Source: Rhizobium sp. 9140
Lineage (GTDB): Bacteria > Pseudomonadota > Alphaproteobacteria > Rhizobiales > Rhizobiaceae
Assembly (NCBI RefSeq): GCF_900067135.1
Contig: NZ_FJUR01000003.1
Coordinates: forward strand, 1 to 64,000
Length of the DNA: 64,000 nucleotides
Direction: 5' to 3'
A program made the translations under genes and the position numbers. The first letter of the stretch is position 1. The number at the start of each line of letters is the position of its first letter. The notes beneath the pieces are model-generated. The model had not been told where the DNA came from and ran no database searches. It saw nothing but the letters and a program-made list of their open reading frames with translations. Shown here one piece after another: positions 46,112-54,538 of this stretch.

Positions 46112-46115
46112 GATC

Positions 46116-46205
46116 CACTGGACCGCTCCTGCCCATCGCATCGGCCGCGATCTCTCACGCTACGCCAGGGACAAGAGCGAGCGAGCCCGGGAAGAGTTGA
46201 TCGCC
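46116..46205 (+). pseudogene. ardC: ardC, part 2 of 3
   Basis: These 90 bases continue ardC exactly where part 1 stopped. They encode a His, then WTAPAHRIGRDLSRYARDKS and ERAREELIA, the segment following the HEXXH motif that ends with the EEL glutamate of the zinc site. The frame stops 9 bp inside the next element. The piece shows that two separate insertions split the same gene 87 bp apart. Confidence 0.85.
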
Positions 46206-46369
46206 TTATCTTGACAGTCTGCACCGACTGGCGGCTTCTTACCGAGGTTGATGCACACGCTGACGGAGGCGCTTTCCAGGCCGGACGCAGCGCTCCCAAA
46301 TAGCTGGCGGAGGCCGGCCTGGAGAGTGCCGGGCAAGTTGAACTCCTTCGTTGATGCTGGGCTCCCCGG

Positions 46370-47794
46370 ATGGGGGTCTGGGGGAAGGTTGAACGACTTG
46401 TGGACAGTGTAATCACAGCTTCAAGCATTACTATTCTGGAGCTCAGATCAGCGGAGGGTCTGGACGCGCATGTCCCGATGATCCTCCGCGACGGGGCACT
46501 ATACGATCCTGATCTGGATCGCTTTTTGCGCGACCTCCCTCTCAACGGCGTTCGCTCCCGCCATTCTCTCCGTGCCTATGGCTATGACGTTCTCGTCTGG
46601 GCTCGCTTTCTATCGGAAGCCTGCGCCAAGACGATATGGCAGGCTGACCGGTATGATGTCCTTGCCTATCATCGCGTCCGACGCCGCGCCGACGCGGGTC
46701 AACGCATTTCCGCTGCGTCCTGGAATCGCGCCGTTGCCTGTCTCGATCGGCTATATCGCTGGGGGGTGCAGGAAGGACTGATTGCGGACGTACCCTTCAC
46801 GCATCGCTCGGTCTGGAGGCAGGGGTACGGTGGGCGCCGGTCGCAGGTGGTAGCGCGGAACGATGCCTATGAACCTGCCGCGCGTCGAGCGGACGTCAGT
46901 TTCGTCACGCTCGATGACTACCGACGGTTTCGGGATGTTGGCCTAAAAACGCTTTTGCCTGACGGCCACGCACGCCCTGGCGCCCGAGATCGCAACGGTA
47001 TCCGCAATGCGCTGTTCTCGGATCTCCTGGTGACTGCAGGGCTTCGCCTTGAAGAAGCGTCGTCTCTCTTCACCTCCGATCTCGTCTTCGCCGATCACCG
47101 TGCCGGCCGTCAGGTCTGGCTGGATTTGCCAGATGCCCAAACCAAGGGTGATCGCGGCCGCCAGATTCTTGTTCCCGCTCGACTGCTCGAGCAGGTGCGC
47201 GCCTATGTCGATGTCGAACGTGCTCGTGCCGTTACGAAGTTCCAGCAACGCTCTGCATGGCGGTCGGTCGACCGACCGATCTTCGTTCATCGGGATCGGG
47301 ATGCTGCCCGGCTGCGGTTGCTTGATGGCGGCGATATCGTACTCGACCTGCTCAACCCGGAGGAACGCGGTCGGATCATTATTTGCGACAGCGAGGGCAC
47401 ACCGAGCGAACCGGCGATATTATGGCTTTCGGAGATCGGCTTGCCGGTGCAGCCGAACTCATGGGAAGTCGCTTTCGCGCGTGCCTCCAGCCGGTGCAGA
47501 TCCTTCGGTTTCGATATCAGCATCAGCCCGCACCAGCTCCGTCACACCTTCGCCGTTCACATGCTGGCGATGCTCATTCAGCACCGCCTCCGCGATGCTG
47601 CCTTGCCTGCCGGGGCGATGGAGGGATATCGGCAAGTTCTTGGCGATCCTCTCCAGCAGGTGCAACGGCTTCTGGGCCATGCCAGCCTGACGACAACATA
47701 TATTTACTTGGACCACATCGCGACGCGCGCCGATACCGTCGATGCGGCTGTTGAAGAACTCCTGGGACTGCTCCCCTCGGAGGCCATGCTATGA
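46370..47794 (+). CDS. Tyrosine recombinase, first gene of the 8.1-kb element
   Basis: This integrase has 474 residues. The N-terminal core-binding domain (RSRHSLRAYGYDVLVWARFL) is followed by a catalytic domain with Arg in TAGLRLEEASSLFTSDL, HxxR in SPHQLRHTFAVHML and His/Tyr in LLGHASLTTTYIYLDHIA. All key residues are present, so it is likely active and may be the main strand-transfer enzyme of the element. An insertion of about 70 residues separates the first Arg from the HxxR box. The ATG at 46370 is plausible; later starts (for example GTG near 46400) are possible. It overlaps the next gene by 4 bp (ATGA). Confidence 0.88.
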   Translation: MGVWGKVERLVDSVITASSITILELRSAEGLDAHVPMILRDGALYDPDLDRFLRDLPLNGVRSRHSLRAYGYDVLVWARFLSEACAKTIWQADRYDVLAYHRVRRRADAGQRISAASWNRAVACLDRLYRWGVQEGLIADVPFTHRSVWRQGYGGRRSQVVARNDAYEPAARRADVSFVTLDDYRRFRDVGLKTLLPDGHARPGARDRNGIRNALFSDLLVTAGLRLEEASSLFTSDLVFADHRAGRQVWLDLPDAQTKGDRGRQILVPARLLEQVRAYVDVERARAVTKFQQRSAWRSVDRPIFVHRDRDAARLRLLDGGDIVLDLLNPEERGRIIICDSEGTPSEPAILWLSEIGLPVQPNSWEVAFARASSRCRSFGFDISISPHQLRHTFAVHMLAMLIQHRLRDAALPAGAMEGYRQVLGDPLQQVQRLLGHASLTTTYIYLDHIATRADTVDAAVEELLGLLPSEAML

Positions 47795-49578
47795 GGGGGC
47801 GCCCACGCAAGGGAACTGCGGTTCGCTTTGAGCCAGCCGATGGCGTTGTTCCTCCACACGCCAGCAATCCGGTGCTGGGTCTGCGCTTCAACATCGAGGC
47901 GCGCTATGGCGGGACCGTCGAAGTTGATCTTGTCGGCGAGCATCCGAGACCCATCGCCCTCGCGTTTGCAGGAGCTCTACGCCGGCAGTCCGAGCTCGGC
48001 GGTCCGCTCGGCGCGCGCAGCACGATTAAGCAGCATCTCTCGGCGTACCTTCGGTTTTTCGAATACCTGCGCGAGCACTCCACGGCAACCACGCCAGCCG
48101 GTCTGCGTATTCATGATATTAATGGGTATGAAGATTTCCTCGAGGCTGGCGGGATGTCTCCGATCCACCGACATGTTGTTCTTGCCAAAGCTATACTTGC
48201 CTTGCGCTCGATCGACGCCGACCAGCCAGGTCTTCTGGATGAAGGTGTTCGTCGTCGGCTGAGCTACACCAGCGCACACTCGGCCGGACGATCCAGACCA
48301 CGTGATGCCTATAGCCCACTCGTTGCACGGCAGCTTCGCGATGCTGCCCGTGGCGACATCGCCAAGATATTCCGGCGGATCGGCAACCTGCTTGATGAAG
48401 ACGACAACTATCCCAAGCTTCGCAGACTGACCGACGAGGCCAATGCCCGGATCGTCGCGTCCGGCAGGCTCAGCAGCGCAGACCCCTCCTTCAAAAAGCT
48501 CTATTTCATGAGGCTGCGTCGTAGTCTTCCGGTATCGGCACTTTCCGAGGATCTGCACGCCCGTTTCCATCTGCGCGCAATGGATATTCCGCCTCTACTG
48601 ACCTTCCTGTCATTGGAGACTGGCCTCGAGATCGAGTGCTGCAAGGCATTGACGGTCGATTGCCTCCAGAACCCTGGACCTGGCACCGTCGAGATTGCCT
48701 ATGTCAAGCGCCGGGCCCGCGGCGCCGAGCACAAACACATTCGCGTCCGCGATGGAGGGGCTGGAACACCGGGCGGTTTGATCCGCAAGTTGATCGAGGC
48801 CACGGCCTTCACCAGGCAGTTTGTCCCGAGCAATTGCCTTTGGCTTTACTACTATACCGGGCCAACGCAGCTCCGGGCGGGTATCGAGCATCCACAGGAG
48901 CTCGTCGACCGATGGTCCGCAGGCCATGGGATCGTCGATGACAAAGGTGAACCTCTTCGTCTCCTTCTTTCCAGGTTGCGCAAGACCCACAAGGCGCTCT
49001 GGTATCTGAAGACTGAGGGTCATATGACCCGCTTCGCCATCGGCCACACGCCGGAGATCGCCGCTCGCCACTACGCGGATATCCCCTCGCTGCGACAGCT
49101 ACACGAAGCCACCATTACCGAGGCATTCTCAGAGGTCGCGGCCGCTTCAGGTCCGGTCGTTCTGGCGCCTACGGAGGAAGCTTCCTGGCGGCAATCCGAT
49201 GCGAGGCCCGAAGCGAGCGAGAACATAGACGGCATCCTCAGTGGCGAGCAGGACGTTTGGCTGGCGGCATGCTCCAGGTTTGACCGCAGCCCGTTCGGAA
49301 CCCCAGGCGAGCCTTGCCCACAACCGTTCTGGGGCTGTCTCGAATGCCGTAACGCTGTCATCACCGCGCGCAAGCTGCCGGCGATCATTGCGTTCCTACG
49401 GTTTATCGAGGAGCAGCGGGCGGGTCTCTCCGCGGCGGACTGGGCCATGAAGTTTGGACGTGCCCATGCTCGCATTGCCGGGCAGGTTCTGCCAGGATTC
49501 CCTGATAGTGTGGTTGCCGCAGCCCGTCGCGAGGCGGAAGTGTATCCCCTCTATCTCCCGCCAGAGGCCCGCCAATGA
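47791..49578 (+). CDS. Divergent recombinase-like protein, second gene of the element
   Basis: This 595-residue protein has a tyrosine-recombinase-like layout but a degenerate active site. Where the first catalytic Arg is expected the sequence is LETGLEIECCKALTV, without Arg. The HxxR box is replaced by LRKTHKALWYL. A GHTPEIAARHYADI segment keeps a His and a possible Tyr nucleophile. The C-terminal 150 residues include a Cys cluster (CPQPFWGCLECRNAV) that may bind zinc. It may therefore be a structural or DNA-binding partner rather than a full recombinase. The start overlaps the previous gene and the end overlaps the next (both ATGA), so the three proteins are made together. Confidence 0.75.
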   Translation: MRGRPRKGTAVRFEPADGVVPPHASNPVLGLRFNIEARYGGTVEVDLVGEHPRPIALAFAGALRRQSELGGPLGARSTIKQHLSAYLRFFEYLREHSTATTPAGLRIHDINGYEDFLEAGGMSPIHRHVVLAKAILALRSIDADQPGLLDEGVRRRLSYTSAHSAGRSRPRDAYSPLVARQLRDAARGDIAKIFRRIGNLLDEDDNYPKLRRLTDEANARIVASGRLSSADPSFKKLYFMRLRRSLPVSALSEDLHARFHLRAMDIPPLLTFLSLETGLEIECCKALTVDCLQNPGPGTVEIAYVKRRARGAEHKHIRVRDGGAGTPGGLIRKLIEATAFTRQFVPSNCLWLYYYTGPTQLRAGIEHPQELVDRWSAGHGIVDDKGEPLRLLLSRLRKTHKALWYLKTEGHMTRFAIGHTPEIAARHYADIPSLRQLHEATITEAFSEVAAASGPVVLAPTEEASWRQSDARPEASENIDGILSGEQDVWLAACSRFDRSPFGTPGEPCPQPFWGCLECRNAVITARKLPAIIAFLRFIEEQRAGLSAADWAMKFGRAHARIAGQVLPGFPDSVVAAARREAEVYPLYLPPEARQ

Positions 49579-51743
49579 CGGGACTATCGCCAGCCGCTTC
49601 CTCCCGGCATTACGAGCGCCCGGTTCTCGCGACCGCTCCGCTGAAGCCTGGTTTTGATCGAGACGCTCTGTCGCGCTACTGTGATCCGAGCTGGGATCTC
49701 GGCCCGGCCGTGTTTCGCGAGAGCGCCCGTCGCTGTCACGTCACCGTGCATTTCGGTTCGGTTGAGGATACGGGCGTCCGCGAGGCGTTGCGCGAACTCC
49801 TCTATGCCCGGCTGAACGTCGATCTGCCTGGCCATCGCAGGATCCTTCCTCCCGGCAGTGTCCGGCAGGCGTTCAACCGAGCGCGGCGCTTCTTCGATTT
49901 CGTGCGTGATGAACTCGGTGTTGTCGATCTTCACCGGGTCGATCAGCCACTTCTGGACCGCTATGCCCGCCATCTCAGTGCCGATCGTGCCCGCCGGCCC
50001 GTCATTGTCGCGCAATTATTGGAAGTACCTGCCGATCTCTTCTTCTATCGCGACCATCTGCCCTCCGGAGGACTGAGGTTTCAACCTTGGACCGGAAGAT
50101 CACCAGCGCGTGTCGCGGGCTATCGTCAAGTCCGGGAGAACCGGACGCCGCGCATTCCCGAGACAATCATCTCACCGTTGCTCGCCTGGTCGATCCGGTA
50201 TGTCACCAAGTTCGCCGCCGATATCTTCGCAGCCCGCGAGGAGTTGGACAACCTCGAAGCCCACTGCGCCTCACTCATCGAGCAGGACAGCGTTCTCGAA
50301 CGTAAAGACCGGCGGCGCCAGCAGCGTAAGCGGCTTGAGGACTACTTCGGTCGGTTGCGCAGTGAAGGTCGCGGAGTGCCGGTCTGGGGCACTGCCCATA
50401 ACGGTATATTTCTCCGGCATCCCGAGACAGGAGAGCTGTCGCCACCCGTCAACGCCCACCTGCTTCACCTGCACATCGGTATCGACACGCTGGCCGAGCC
50501 GAAGATGCACATTCAACTCACGAACGGCGCTCCACGCCAGATCAGAGCTGCGGTGCTCGAGCTCGGTGTCGAGACTGGCGGCATGAATACGCCCGTCTCC
50601 ATTCTTCCAGAGACCGGCAAGCCCTGGCGGTCTCGTTTCGACGCCAGGACCTTGGCGACGGAAGAGCGCATGCTGCAATCAGCAGCGTATATCCTTTGTG
50701 CCTATCTGACCGGCATGCGAGATTGCGAAGTCCAGGCGATGCGGCGCGGCTGTCTTTCCGTGGCGCGAAGCAAAGATGGCATGATCATGCGCCACTGCGT
50801 TCGATCCGTCGCCTATAAGGGCAAGTCTGCCCGGGGCGAGCCTGCCGAGTGGGTTACCATCGAACCTGTCGCCAGAGCTGTCGAGGTTCTTGAACGCCTG
50901 TCTTTTCCGGCCGCCTCCGCCCGCGGCCTCACGACGCTCTGGCCCGTTCTGATCGCAAGGCCTGTTTGCAAGGACCACCTGTCCGCCGAGATCGTCCGCC
51001 AACTCAACCGCTTCCGCGACCACCTCAACGATCTTTTCGCCACCCCGGACACGCCGGCGGTCCCGAATGGGCCTGGTGATCAGCCTTGGCGGATCACGAC
51101 GCGCCAGTTTAGGCGCACGATCGCATGGCACATCGCCAATCGTCCTTTCGGCACCATTGCCGGTATGATCCAGTACAAGCATGCTTCCGTCGCGGCGTTC
51201 GAAGGTTATGCCGGCTCGAGCCGATCCGGCTTTCGGGCCGAAGTCGAGAACCAGCGTAGCCTTGGCCAGCTCGATGACCTGTTGATCTATTTCGACGAGC
51301 GGCAGGCCGGAGCAAGGCTGTCGGGGCCTGCGGCGGCACGGATCGCAAAGACGCTCGACAGCGTTTCGGATGATCTCGGGCCGCTTCCGGCCATGATCGC
51401 TGATCGCGCCCGACTGCGCACCATGTTCGCGAGCCTCGCGCGGACCCTTCATGTCGGCGTGCTGGCGGATTGCTTCTTCGATCCCGGCACGGCCGTCTGT
51501 CTGAAGCAGGCCACCGGTTTCAAAGGGCCGCTGACCGCACTCTGCCAGCCAACCCACTGTCCAAATGCCTGTATTACCTCAAGGCACCGGCCAGCATGGG
51601 TCCGGTCCGCACAGGAAGCCGCAGACCTGCTGAAGGAGAAGCGGCTGTCCACGCTTCAGCGAAGCATCCTTCAGCAGGATCTTGAGCGGGCGAACGCGGT
51701 CCTGGCCGGCATAGACGAAGCCCGATCCGCACCTGGCTCCTGA
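49575..51743 (+). CDS. Large recombinase-like protein, third gene of the element
   Basis: A 722-residue integrase-like protein. The first Arg is visible in YLTGMRDCEVQAMRRGCL (about residue 383). A TTRQFRRTIAWHIAN segment stands in for HxxR (Arg without the leading His), and QYKHASVAAFEGYAG may hold the His and Tyr. A long N-terminal region with helical and basic stretches (RKDRRRQQRKRLEDYF) precedes this. A Cys-rich C-terminus (CFFDPGTAVC, then CQPTHCPNAC) suggests a zinc site. Much larger than ordinary integrases. Two hairpins follow the stop codon (51746-51762 and 51765-51784). Confidence 0.75.
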   Translation: MTGLSPAASSRHYERPVLATAPLKPGFDRDALSRYCDPSWDLGPAVFRESARRCHVTVHFGSVEDTGVREALRELLYARLNVDLPGHRRILPPGSVRQAFNRARRFFDFVRDELGVVDLHRVDQPLLDRYARHLSADRARRPVIVAQLLEVPADLFFYRDHLPSGGLRFQPWTGRSPARVAGYRQVRENRTPRIPETIISPLLAWSIRYVTKFAADIFAAREELDNLEAHCASLIEQDSVLERKDRRRQQRKRLEDYFGRLRSEGRGVPVWGTAHNGIFLRHPETGELSPPVNAHLLHLHIGIDTLAEPKMHIQLTNGAPRQIRAAVLELGVETGGMNTPVSILPETGKPWRSRFDARTLATEERMLQSAAYILCAYLTGMRDCEVQAMRRGCLSVARSKDGMIMRHCVRSVAYKGKSARGEPAEWVTIEPVARAVEVLERLSFPAASARGLTTLWPVLIARPVCKDHLSAEIVRQLNRFRDHLNDLFATPDTPAVPNGPGDQPWRITTRQFRRTIAWHIANRPFGTIAGMIQYKHASVAAFEGYAGSSRSGFRAEVENQRSLGQLDDLLIYFDERQAGARLSGPAAARIAKTLDSVSDDLGPLPAMIADRARLRTMFASLARTLHVGVLADCFFDPGTAVCLKQATGFKGPLTALCQPTHCPNACITSRHRPAWVRSAQEAADLLKEKRLSTLQRSILQQDLERANAVLAGIDEARSAPGS

Positions 51744-51938
51744 ACGGAGCCGGGTGGGCTCCTGCGCCGGGGGCCCGCCCGGCGAGCTCGGAGCGCGCGA
51801 TGCCCGACGCATCCGCGCAACGGCTGACGCCGTCCTCCGCTTGCGCTTCGGCTCTGCGAGTGCACGGCCGCGCCTGAGACATCGCAATCCGCTGCTCCGA
51901 CGCCGGGACAGGCCCCGGGCGGAGAAGGAGCAACAATC
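51744..51938 (+). other. Hairpin-rich leader before the second ardC gene
   Basis: Tandem hairpins GGAGCC / GGCTCC (51746-51762) and CGCCGGG / CCCGGCG (51765-51784) are followed by about 150 noncoding bases and an AAGGAG ribosome site. This arrangement matches the one before the first ardC gene (41832-42123) and may include both a terminator and a promoter. Confidence 0.55.
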
Positions 51939-52967
51939 ATGACAAGACAAAACATGAAGAACAGCCGCCCGAACGGGCGGCAGGAGAGGAAGAGGAAGGC
52001 CGGAGTCGGGCGGTCGGTTGAGGGGGCGAGAGAGGCTCGCGCCGCCGGCCGCGGAGATTCCCCAATGCCCAGCACATCAGCATCCGTCCAGCGCGCTGAC
52101 GTCTATTCTCGCGTCACGGCCGAGATCATCGCCGCGATCGAGCAAGGTGCCGGCGAATGGCGTGCGCCCTGGTTCCACAACGGCACCAGCATCGCGCGTC
52201 CGACCAACATCTCATCCGGCAAGCGCTATCGCGGCATAAACACGCTGGCGCTCTGGGCCGCAGGTTTCGCCGCCGGATATGGCGATGGTCTCTGGGGCAC
52301 CTACAAGCAATGGCAGGATGCTAGCGCGCAGGTGCGTGAAGGCGAACGCTCCACCACGGTCGTCCTGTGGAGCGAGATCCGGTCTTCCAGGCAGGCCGAG
52401 AACCAAGACGATGATGACGGGCATCGGAGGATGTTCGCCCGTGCGTTCTCCGTCTTCAACGTCGCTCAGGTCGACGGCTACGAGCGCCCAGCGACTCCTG
52501 TACTGCCCGAGGCCGAACGCCTCGCCCACGCTGAAGCATTCATCGCAAACTTGGGCGTTGAGACCGAATTCGGCGGGTCGGAAGCCTATTACCGGCCCTC
52601 GGCCGACACGGTGTTCATGCCGCCCTTCACCTCGTTTCGCGATGCCGCGTCATTCTACGGCGTCTGGCTGCATGAGACCGGCCATGCCAGTGGTGCAAAA
52701 CACAGACTCGACCGTGATCTTTCCGGGCGCTTCGGTTCGGCCGCCTACGCCGCCGAAGAATGCTGCGTGGAAATTCTCAGCGGGCTTGTCCTGGCTGACT
52801 TGGGGATCGCCCATCATCCGCGCCCCGACCACGCCGCCTATGTTGCCACATGGCTCAAGGTCCTGAAGGACGATCCCAAGGCCATCTTCACCGCTGCGAG
52901 CAAGGCGCAGCAGGCTGCCGATTGGATGCACGCTCAGCAGCCCCAAGTAGAGACAATGGCGGCGTGA
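51939..52967 (+). CDS. Intact ArdC-family anti-restriction protein carried by the element
   Basis: This protein has 342 residues. A basic N-terminal extension of about 45 residues (KNSRPNGRQERKRKAGVGRS) is followed by the DUF1738 ssDNA-binding domain (ADVYSRVTAEIIAAIEQGAG; GINTLALW) and a metalloprotease-like domain with HETGH (about residue 247), a complete HEXXH motif, and downstream EECCVEI as the third-ligand region. Unlike the split ardC it is complete. It belongs to a clearly different subfamily, so it is not a copy of the interrupted gene. It would protect the element or its host plasmid from restriction during transfer. If M45 is the real start the basic tail is lost. Confidence 0.88.
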   Translation: MTRQNMKNSRPNGRQERKRKAGVGRSVEGAREARAAGRGDSPMPSTSASVQRADVYSRVTAEIIAAIEQGAGEWRAPWFHNGTSIARPTNISSGKRYRGINTLALWAAGFAAGYGDGLWGTYKQWQDASAQVREGERSTTVVLWSEIRSSRQAENQDDDDGHRRMFARAFSVFNVAQVDGYERPATPVLPEAERLAHAEAFIANLGVETEFGGSEAYYRPSADTVFMPPFTSFRDAASFYGVWLHETGHASGAKHRLDRDLSGRFGSAAYAAEECCVEILSGLVLADLGIAHHPRPDHAAYVATWLKVLKDDPKAIFTAASKAQQAADWMHAQQPQVETMAA

Positions 52968-53004
52968 TCAACATCGCTTCGCCTCGTCGGGTTTGACCTT
53001 GATA

Positions 53005-53030
53005 GGGCCGAGGTGACCTCACTTCGGCCC
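53005..53030 (+). terminator. Hairpin after the ardC-family gene
   Basis: The inverted repeat GGGCCGAgGTGA / TCACtTCGGCCC has one mismatch and starts 38 bp after the stop codon. No clear T-run follows. It probably marks the end of the element's plus-strand operon before the convergent lrp gene. Confidence 0.5.
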
Positions 53031-53091
53031 GTTCGTGCGAGCACGGTTTTGGCAGGAGTGCGCCAACACCGGACATGGGCTTGCTCCGCGT

Positions 53092-53556
53092 TCAAACCGG
53101 AAGTGCAAAAGTCTGCTTGATGACCTCGCTCGGCACGTCTGTCTTCACCGACTGAATACCGTTCTTGCGCGTCAGGTGCGTGGACTGAAAGCGCCGGTAG
53201 TCATCGAGATCGGCGACGACAACGCGCAGCAGCGCGTCACTCTCCCCCAGCATGATGTAGCATTCAACCACCTCCGGTAGGCGTCGCATCGCAGCGATGA
53301 AGAGGTCAATCGTCTCGGCATCCTGCGCCGTCAGCCAGACCCGCGAGAACATCGACAGGGGAAGGCCGACCTTTGCCTGGTCGACAACCGCGACGTATCG
53401 CTTGATGACCCCCGCCTCCTCCAAGACCTTCACCCGCCGAAGGCAAGGGGAAGGCGACAAGCCGACCTCCTTAGCCAGATCGATGTTTTGCATCCTGCCG
53501 TCACGTTGAAGAGCCTTCAGGATGCGCCTGTCGATCTCATCGAGCTTTTGAAACAT
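53092..53556 (-). CDS. Lrp/AsnC-family transcriptional regulator
   Basis: This regulator has 154 residues. The helix-turn-helix (MQNIDLAKEVGLSPSPCLRRVKVLEEAGVI, residues about 20-50) is followed by a RAM domain that binds amino acids (VECYIMLGESDALLRVVVADL). The ATG at 53556 has a GGAAG site and is preferred; the longer frame to 53664 would overlap the divergent promoter. It faces the lysE-type gene across 96 bp, the classic layout in which the Lrp protein senses an amino acid and switches on the exporter. Confidence 0.9.
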   Translation of the reverse strand: MFQKLDEIDRRILKALQRDGRMQNIDLAKEVGLSPSPCLRRVKVLEEAGVIKRYVAVVDQAKVGLPLSMFSRVWLTAQDAETIDLFIAAMRRLPEVVECYIMLGESDALLRVVVADLDDYRRFQSTHLTRKNGIQSVKTDVPSEVIKQTFALPV

Positions 53557-53652
53557 ACAAATTTGTCTTCCGTTGGCAGCAAATGCCAATATATTCACTC
53601 TGCAAGCAACATTAGCAACCCGATTGCGCTCGCATCCAGATACAACATCGAT

Positions 53653-54270
53653 ATGAACGCACATCTGCTCCTACTCTTTTCCGCCACGGTTCTGCCACTG
53701 ATCTGCACGCCTGGCCCCGACATGCTCTTCATCGCGTCCCAGGCTGTGTCCGGGGGATCGCGAGCAGGGCTTCGCTCAACGCTCGGCGTGGTGCTGGGCT
53801 ATGGCGTTCATTCCCTTTTGGTCGCCCTTGGACTTGCCGCCGTCGTCGCGGCCTCTCCCGTCCTGTTCGAGGCGATCAGATGGATCGGTATCGCCTATCT
53901 GCTCTTCCTCGCCTACAAGCTCATCAGATCAGCCATGCAGTCTCAGGACATCGCCGTATCCGGGCGGAAGGTCGAGAACCAGCTTTCCAAGGGCTTCCTG
54001 ACGGCGCTCCTGAACCCAAAGGGTATGATGATCTACGTCGCCATCCTCCCCCAGTTCATGGACCATCAGGCGGGCAACGTGACCTTACAAGCCATAAGCC
54101 TGTCTCTCGCGTTCATGTTCTGGTGTGCGGTCGTTTACTCGATCCTGAGCCTTACCTTGTCCCGTCTCGGCGGTGGCCACCTCAATGACAAGAAGCGCAG
54201 GTTGATTGACGGAACGGCGGGCGGAATGATCCTGCTGGCCGCTGGGTTCATGGCATCTGCACAGCGCTAG
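53653..54270 (+). CDS. LysE/RhtB-family amino acid exporter
   Basis: This inner-membrane protein of 205 residues has about six hydrophobic helices. The LysE/RhtB signature is near the N-terminus (CTPGPDMLFIASQAVSGGSRAGLRS), followed by LNPKGMMIYVAILPQF in the middle. It should export an amino acid or related metabolite. It is paired divergently with the Lrp regulator and is the last gene of the 8.1-kb element, ending 55 bp before the right junction. It may simply be cargo giving tolerance to toxic amino acid analogues. Confidence 0.9.
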   Translation: MNAHLLLLFSATVLPLICTPGPDMLFIASQAVSGGSRAGLRSTLGVVLGYGVHSLLVALGLAAVVAASPVLFEAIRWIGIAYLLFLAYKLIRSAMQSQDIAVSGRKVENQLSKGFLTALLNPKGMMIYVAILPQFMDHQAGNVTLQAISLSLAFMFWCAVVYSILSLTLSRLGGGHLNDKKRRLIDGTAGGMILLAAGFMASAQR

Positions 54271-54325
54271 CTGATGACCGGTTTGGGTCGACAGCGGCTT
54301 TGCTGCTTGACTGTCAGGATATATT

Positions 54326-54535
54326 GCCGAGCTCGGGAGTTGCTTCCTCTGCGCTGATCTCGGTATCGCCCCGGAGCTCGAGCCACGGCCGGATCATGCG
54401 TCCTATCTCCAGTCGTGGCTATCGGTGCTGGCCAACGACAAGCGGGCGATCTTCCAGGCAGCGGCCCATGCGCAGCGCGCGGTGAGCTTCCTGCATTCCT
54501 TGCAGCCGGAAGCGGAGTTGAAGGCTGCGGCCTGA
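54326..54535 (+). pseudogene. ardC: ardC, part 3 of 3 (C-terminus)
   Basis: Seventy codons, starting AELGSCFLCADLG and ending SLQPEAELKAAA, encode the standard C-terminus of ArdC (RPDHASYLQSWLSVLANDKR, AAAHAQRAVSFLHSLQ). They have no start codon of their own. Together with parts 1 and 2, counting the GCC codon shared at the junction once, they restore an uninterrupted frame of about 307 codons, the usual ArdC length. Confidence 0.88.
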
Positions 54536-54538
54536 CGT

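Larger units (their letters stand above)
42754..46115 (+). mobile_element. RIT-type element (recombinase in trio) inserted in ardC
   Basis: This element of about 3.36 kb contains three overlapping tyrosine recombinase genes in one orientation, flanked by perfect 32-bp inverted repeats. This is the known architecture of RIT elements. Right of the second repeat a 20-bp perfect palindrome follows (46092-46111). ardC sequence resumes at about 46116 (CAC TGG ACC), so exact removal would rejoin HEATH to WTAPAH. The boundary is uncertain by a few bases because CA is shared by both junctions. Confidence 0.88.
46206..54325 (+). mobile_element. 8.1-kb element with three large recombinase-like genes and cargo, inserted in ardC
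   Basis: The boundaries come from ardC continuity: the gene stops at 46205 (GAG TTG ATC GCC) and resumes at 54326 (GCC GAG CTC GGG). The ends are short imperfect inverted repeats: TGACAGTC at 46212-46219 and its inverse GACTGTCA at 54309-54316, each 6-9 bp from the junction, with scattered further matches inward. GCC occurs at both junctions and may be the target duplication or crossover. Contents are three overlapping plus-strand recombinase-like genes (474, 595 and 722 residues), an intact ardC-family gene, and a divergent lrp/lysE pair. The overall plan recalls Tn554-like elements with several tyrosine recombinases, but the proteins are larger. I do not recognise a named family. Confidence 0.75.
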
